The translations under genes were made by a program, and so were the position numbers. This document shows, one piece after another, positions 21,045 through 25,430 of a DNA stretch of 25,430 nucleotides. How positions within the stretch are numbered: position 1 is the first letter of the stretch; each line of letters starts with the position of its first letter. Below the pieces are notes generated by a model. It did not search any database. It was not told where the DNA came from and worked only from the letters and a program-made list of their open reading frames with translations. The DNA lies in the NCBI RefSeq assembly GCF_000485595.1, contig NW_014577164.1, positions 519,694 to 545,123 of the forward strand. Direction: 5' to 3'. The stretch comes from Priapulus caudatus (lineage: Eukaryota; Priapulida; Priapulimorpha; Priapulimorphida; Priapulidae).

Positions 21045-21900
21045 ATCGCTGCACTATGATGACGACGTTAGAGCTCTCCCTTTATCACATACTATTACTG
21101 ACGTTCCGCACAAATTTTAAGAGTCGCAAAAGTCCGCAATGCGCAGAGTCCAAGCAAGTACTAATCACGCTTGTAATTGACGTGCTCTCATCGGAAACCA
21201 CGCAAAATCCCAATTGCGCAGTCCAATCAGAGCATGTGAATCACCTGCACCGGCAACGTCCAAGATCAAGCGGCGTGGACGAAGACGGCTGAAAGTAAGT
21301 TAAATTTTCATGCTTTTCAAACCAACAAGAATTTTTTCTAACAGACTTACTTGATTTCTGGTATTTCCATGCATCAGCACTTTCCAATCAAGACAATATC
21401 ATCAGGACAGCCATGTCATAAAATACTACAAATAGTACAAACTATACCAGGGATAGAAATAGGCAGTCGGCATCCTTAATAATTATCAACCCCTCATCAG
21501 CGATGAAACGAATAGGAATGAGGGAGCTAGCGTTTCGTTGTACTTTCGTTATCCCCTCCCAGGCGCCCAACAGCATCGCTTCCGCGCCATAGGACATGAA
21601 ACAATCGTTCGCGTGACAGATGGCGTGCCGTACATGCAATCGAGCACCGCTGCTGCCATGAGGACCTACGCACTAGCGGGCAGGCCGGTAACACGGCTAG
21701 TATTCTATCTGTAACACCCGCACTGATTACTTTGCTGTCAGTCTACTGTCAAGTACTGTCAAGGTATAATTCATTTTTACATTCTTATCCCCCAATTTCT
21801 CAACGAATTTCACGTTTCAGCAAGCATTGACGCCCTGCGACTGTCAAATCCGCCGATGTTCCGCCGATTCCGCCGAAAAATCTCATTCACCGGAGTCAGT
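21045..21900. other. no recognisable gene; CpG-rich in part
   Basis: Mixed sequence. The section around 21530-21700 is CpG-rich and the section around 21850-21880 has CCGCCGATT-type tandem triplets. Short frames here (78 codons plus strand, 65 codons minus strand) have no recognisable domain. It could include a promoter, but no motif supports one. Confidence 0.45.
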
Positions 21901-21937
21901 AATGTATGCGTGTGCTGTGCGGTAGTGTGCGCGCCCG

Positions 21938-22098
21938 TGTGTTAAATGTGTATTGTGTGCGTGGGTGCGCGTGTGATTTGTGCGTGCGCAGGCTGTATGT
22001 GTGTGAAGCGGTGATTACGGCGTTGCGGCGCGTGTGGCCAATATTTACACACGGAGTGTACACCGTGCCCAGCGCTAGCCGCTCCCATGCCCTGACAT
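21938..22098 (+). repeat. direct repeat unit 1 (GTGCG-rich)
   Basis: The sequence from GTGTTAAATGTGTATTGTGT through AATATTTACACACGGAGTGTA to CCATGCCCTGAC recurs at 22578-22717 with small length differences. It follows a GTGTGCG-rich stretch that starts at about 21906. Confidence 0.8.
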
Positions 22099-22269
22099 TT
22101 TTAGACCCGTTTGAGTTGTTTAAGAGCATACAACTATACGCACACTATATATACCAAACCTTGAAATTGGTAAACATTAACGTGTTTCTCACGGGTTTTA
22201 ATGATAATGTAGCTATACTAAATGTAGATTAAAGTATATATAATAAGCATTTAATTTAGTGACCCTGTC

Positions 22270-22680
22270 ACCCTAGCTAGCAAGCCACACTAAACGCACG
22301 CACAACGCACGCACGACTCGCACGGTGCCGCACAACGCCACACCAAAGACATTGCGGCTGCGGTGTACAACAGCCAAACACTGCCGCGCACAAGTGAGTT
22401 GTGATCGACCAAAATTAAGAGCAAAACCCAACGAGATAGCGGCGCAGTTGTATGTGTCGTGTATGTGTGGTGCGTGTGCGTGTGCGTGGCGTGGTGCATG
22501 TGATGATGTATGCGAGTGTGCGTGTGCGTGGTGTGTAGTATTATGCTTGTGTGCGTGTGCATGGCGTGTGCATGTCCGTGTGTAAATCTGATGTTGTGCG
22601 GGGTGCGCCGTGTGATTGTGCCTGCGCATGCGCCCGGTGTGTATGTGTGTGTGCGCGCCGAGTGTGCAAAATATTTACAA
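22270..22680. repeat. GCACGCAC and GTGCGTGT-rich simple sequence
   Basis: A CACGCACGCACAACGCACGC run (about 22294-22345) is followed, after unique sequence, by GTGTGCGTGTGCGTGG-type runs (about 22440-22680). Open frames in it are low-complexity and not called. Confidence 0.75.
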
Positions 22681-22717
22681 CGGAGTGTAACCCTGCCCTC
22701 GCCGTTCCCTGACCTTT
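22578..22717 (+). repeat. direct repeat unit 2 (GTGCG-rich)
   Basis: This is the second copy of 21938-22098, 640 bases further on. It keeps CAATATTTAC-like AAAATATTTACAACGGAGTG and ends CCGTTCCCTGAC. The spacing suggests a tandem duplication of a roughly 640-base unit that later diverged. Confidence 0.8.
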
Positions 22718-22719
22718 CA

Positions 22720-23260
22720 GAAAAGATATATCTTCAAAACTACTCATGCATTTGCTTTTTTTTAAGAATTTGACTTATTAATAATGCTTCGTACCAGAAT
22801 AATATTTTCAAAAATAATATGTAAATAAGTGAAATTGTACTACGAAATTACCCAATTTCCCTTTATTTAAAAAATGTTATGTAATTTTAAGGTAAAATTT
22901 CAGATTTTATATATATTTAGATACAATCTTTTTAAACAAATATTGATATATGACTCGAGTCTACATATCAGTATTTACTGTAAATACATCCTCAACTAAA
23001 AGGGAGAGATAAATGGTTAAACCGCCTTCCTCAAATCATACCCCACTCAAACCCGTCTGGAGGACGGGTAATAGCTAGCCTAGTTACTTATAATATGTGA
23101 AAAAGTGGAAATGTTTTTTTTATTTTTTATTATTTACGGTGACGTAATCACTTTAAATGTAAAATAGTTTTAATTTTTAAACCTAGCATGGGCACAACGA
23201 AACTTAATTTCTAAGCGCATTTTCTGCACTCGGCTAGACTATACGGCCTAAATTCCCTGT
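22720..23260. other. AT-rich, nothing recognised
   Basis: Strongly AT-rich sequence with short frames only. Confidence 0.6.
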
Positions 23261-23382
23261 CGCGCCTCCTTCGAGTTGCTGTGCATGAGAATTTGCGGCT
23301 TGGCAACGTCACACGACGGTAAATAACGTGAAAACCATGTCGTGCAAAAGTATGATTTATGTCAAAACGAAGGAAGCTATGC
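23261..23382 (-). repeat. outer inverted arm, right
   Basis: This is the inverted partner of 17315-17441, containing CTCCTTCGAGTTGCTGTGCA and the complement of CCTTCGTTTTGACATAAATC. Confidence 0.85.
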
Positions 23383-23570
23383 GGTTTGTAATACTACCGG
23401 AAGATAGAATACGGACCAGTGAACAAAAGAAGCTCATGTTTGTATACATTTGTATTGTTATTCACATCGAACTCGTACGACAAAAATGTAGTGAAATCAG
23501 TACCAAATACGAGTCAAACTCTGTCTCAAACTTTGTCTCATTAACTCCTGATATTATATATTTTTGTAGT

Positions 23571-23702
23571 CAGCAGCGTGTGTGCTGTGAGACTGAGTGT
23601 TGCAGAGGAGCAATTGAACGGCATTTATGTAGAATAACTCGTCGATAGAGAACATATAAACATAGAGCCTTTGGTAGCAAATACATTTCGTGTTTATTTA
23701 CC
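23571..23702 (-). repeat. terminal-repeat family copy B
   Basis: Read on the minus strand it starts GGTAAATAAACACGAAATGT, the same end as the palindrome arms. It continues with TTGCTACCAAAG, ATAAATGCCGTTCAATTGCTC and CTCTGCAACACTCAGT. It ends 165 bases before the palindrome begins. Confidence 0.8.
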
Positions 23703-23867
23703 ATAATCTTATTATTGAAACGTACCAAATGCATATGCATGTGTCGTAGGTGGAACACTCACACTAACACAGGACTTCACAGCTGACACTGGCTCAGCCT
23801 CAGTCAGTGGCTGCTGGAGAGGAACCACTGGAACACAGGCACTTGGAACGTCTCAATATAAAAAAAA

Positions 23868-24847
23868 GGTAAATAAACACGAAATGTTTTACTACTAAAG
23901 TCTTAATGTTTCTCTACTCTATTTCACCAATTATTGCCGATATTTACCCGTAAATGCCGGTCAAATACTCATCTGCAACACACTAGTACACCACAAGAAC
24001 ACCCTGTGCACAAACAACATGAATAAGAGAGCAGGTGGGAAAGCGTGATCGCAAAATTTGCTCGACGCTCGCTTCATTTCACACGATTACAGAACAAATA
24101 CACAACCAACAGCCTCCATCTTGGTATCTATGTGTAGCTAAATGTTCACTTGTTCGAATTATAACAGTTAACTCTGTCCTTTCTTCTTACCTACTCCCGC
24201 CAGAGATATCTTGTGTAATCCTGCAGGAAATGTTCTCTCCGTGAAAATGTAAACCGAACGTATCATCCGAAAATCCCTAACGGCGCTACTCGATCTTTCG
24301 ACCAATCACTGTAGTCATGTTTGTAATGTCATACCCGCACGCATTATGCTTAGCTTGGCGAGCCTCGAAACGGAGCTCGGAGGCAGGCAGCAGCTCATCC
24401 CGGCATGCAATGCGCCCCATTACTCGTGTATAAACAGACATCTCGTTCGATTTACATTTTCACTGAAAGAACATTTCCTGGAGGATTTCACGACATATCT
24501 CTGGCGGGAGTAGGTAAGAACAAAGAACAGTTATAATTCGAACAAGTGAACATTTAGCTACACATAGATTATATACCAAGATGGAGGCTGTTGGTTGTGT
24601 ATTTGTTCTGCAATCATGTGAAATAAAGCGAGCGTCGAGGAAATTTTGCGATCACGCTTTCCCACGTACCTACTCTCTTATACATGTTGTTTGTGCACAG
24701 GGCGTGCGTGCAGTGTACTTGTATGTTGCAGATGAGCATTTGACCGGCATTTACAGAATACAGGTAATTATCAGCAATAATAGGCAAAAATAGAGTAGAG
24801 AAACATTAAGACTTTGGTAGTAAATACATTTTGTGAATTTATTTCCC
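23868..24847. mobile_element. long palindromic (foldback) element
   Basis: The left arm (23868-24260) and right arm (24444-24847) are inverted copies of about 390-400 bases with a 183-base spacer. The ends are GGTAAATAAACACGAAATG and the complement of GGGAAATAAATTCACAAAATG. Inner blocks such as GCGATCACGC, AAGCGAGCGTCGA, GCCTCCATCTTGGTAT, AACAAATACACAACCAACAG and TCTCTGGCGGGAGTAGGTAAG are shared by both arms. No coding capacity is apparent, as in foldback-type non-autonomous DNA transposons. No clear target duplication was seen. Confidence 0.88.
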
Positions 24848-25430
24848 AATGCGTTATTTCGAAATCTGGCGCCACCGCTGCCATCTTTGTCTCGTTAAAG
24901 GCATAATTCGACCATCGATTATGCAAAGTTGACGAATGCTACAGTAACTGGCACCTTGTGTAGTTAATAAGTACATTACCTTATAGCCAAACGCGTATTA
25001 GTTTGTCCAATATCACTGCTATCACTTCTGTTACAAGAAATGTCTATTAAATCCGCGCATCCAAGAACATCGGTTGTTTACCAGTACAACCGCCATGCCG
25101 TCGTCATCCGCGTAAAACCGCGAGCGGTCATACAGATTATATTCAACTCGGACCTTCGCCAGTATGCTTTGGCCGCAGTCGATTTCGATCCTTGTTTCTA
25201 GTGCGCACCTCCGTACCTCTCAGCGTTTTACTCTTGGATTACGGCGAATAATATGAATATACAAGTTCTTGAAGATAACAATTAACATATAATATGGGCA
25301 ACTAGGCAAATAACTTACCACTAGGCCAAACAATTACACCGGGAAACCCAAACAATCCATCTCAACATCCTTAGCAACATTACGTCACCGGAAACGAACT
25401 CGAGGTGAGTCGGGTTGTCCCCTGGTTTTA
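24848..25430. other. no recognisable gene
   Basis: Non-repetitive, moderately CpG-containing sequence with small inverted pieces (for example CGGTTGT ... ACAACCG near 25070-25091). Nothing supports a gene, although a TUBE1 promoter could in principle lie here or beyond the window. Confidence 0.4.

Noticed and set aside
21442-21639. Minus-strand 65-codon frame in a CpG-rich stretch, considered as a gene start
   Set aside because: No recognisable domain, no splice partner and no supporting signals.
24955-24976. Minus-strand ATG followed by six codons and CAA-G at a GT, in the phase needed for TUBE1 exon 1
   Set aside because: The peptide (MYLLTTQ) does not resemble the usual epsilon-tubulin start, the donor GTGCCA is poor, and the intron would be over 10 kb. 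A match of this length is expected by chance in this much sequence.

Overview
The window reads as nuclear DNA of an animal with centrioles, probably a marine invertebrate. The evidence is one spliced gene with GT-AG introns, large AT-rich gene-poor stretches, simple repeats, and many degraded TIR and foldback DNA transposons. The species cannot be named from the sequence.

The only host gene that can be supported is epsilon-tubulin (TUBE1), on the minus strand. Eleven coding exons lie between 14826 and 6763. They join in frame into 483 residues ending at a TAG stop, with AATAAA 13 bases beyond it. The first exon, which should carry the start codon and about seven residues, was not found; it must lie above 14826, either inside the repeat-rich right half or outside the window. 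Epsilon-tubulin belongs to the centriole/basal-body tubulins.

Layout. 1-2780: AT-rich, no gene, one strong palindrome. 2781-3707: a TA-flanked GCTCACC-ended element with an assembly gap (3235-3617). 3710-5019: nothing recognised. 5020-5535: a 16-unit, 21-bp minisatellite between inverted repeats. 5540-6740: nothing but a short microsatellite. 6744-14826: TUBE1, whose introns hold a second GCTCACC element (12856-13731), a foldback element (about 10370-10660), a GC-rich hairpin (10153-10216) and a short perfect hairpin (14160-14182). 14876-24847: a nest of transposons. This includes a TA-flanked element whose interior is a GTGC-type satellite (14980-15951), a 1-kb CACGCGCTCACG-type low-complexity block (16080-17115), a 3.5-kb element with TIRs of about 330 bp and a decayed transposon ORF (17541-21040), GTGCG-rich direct repeats (21938-22717), a pair of outer inverted arms (17315-17441 and 23261-23382), and a long palindrome (23868-24847). 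24848-25430: nothing recognised.

No multi-gene system is visible. The most notable structure is the nested transposon complex directly upstream of the epsilon-tubulin exons, where four copies of one terminal sequence family and several inverted arms occur within 10 kb.
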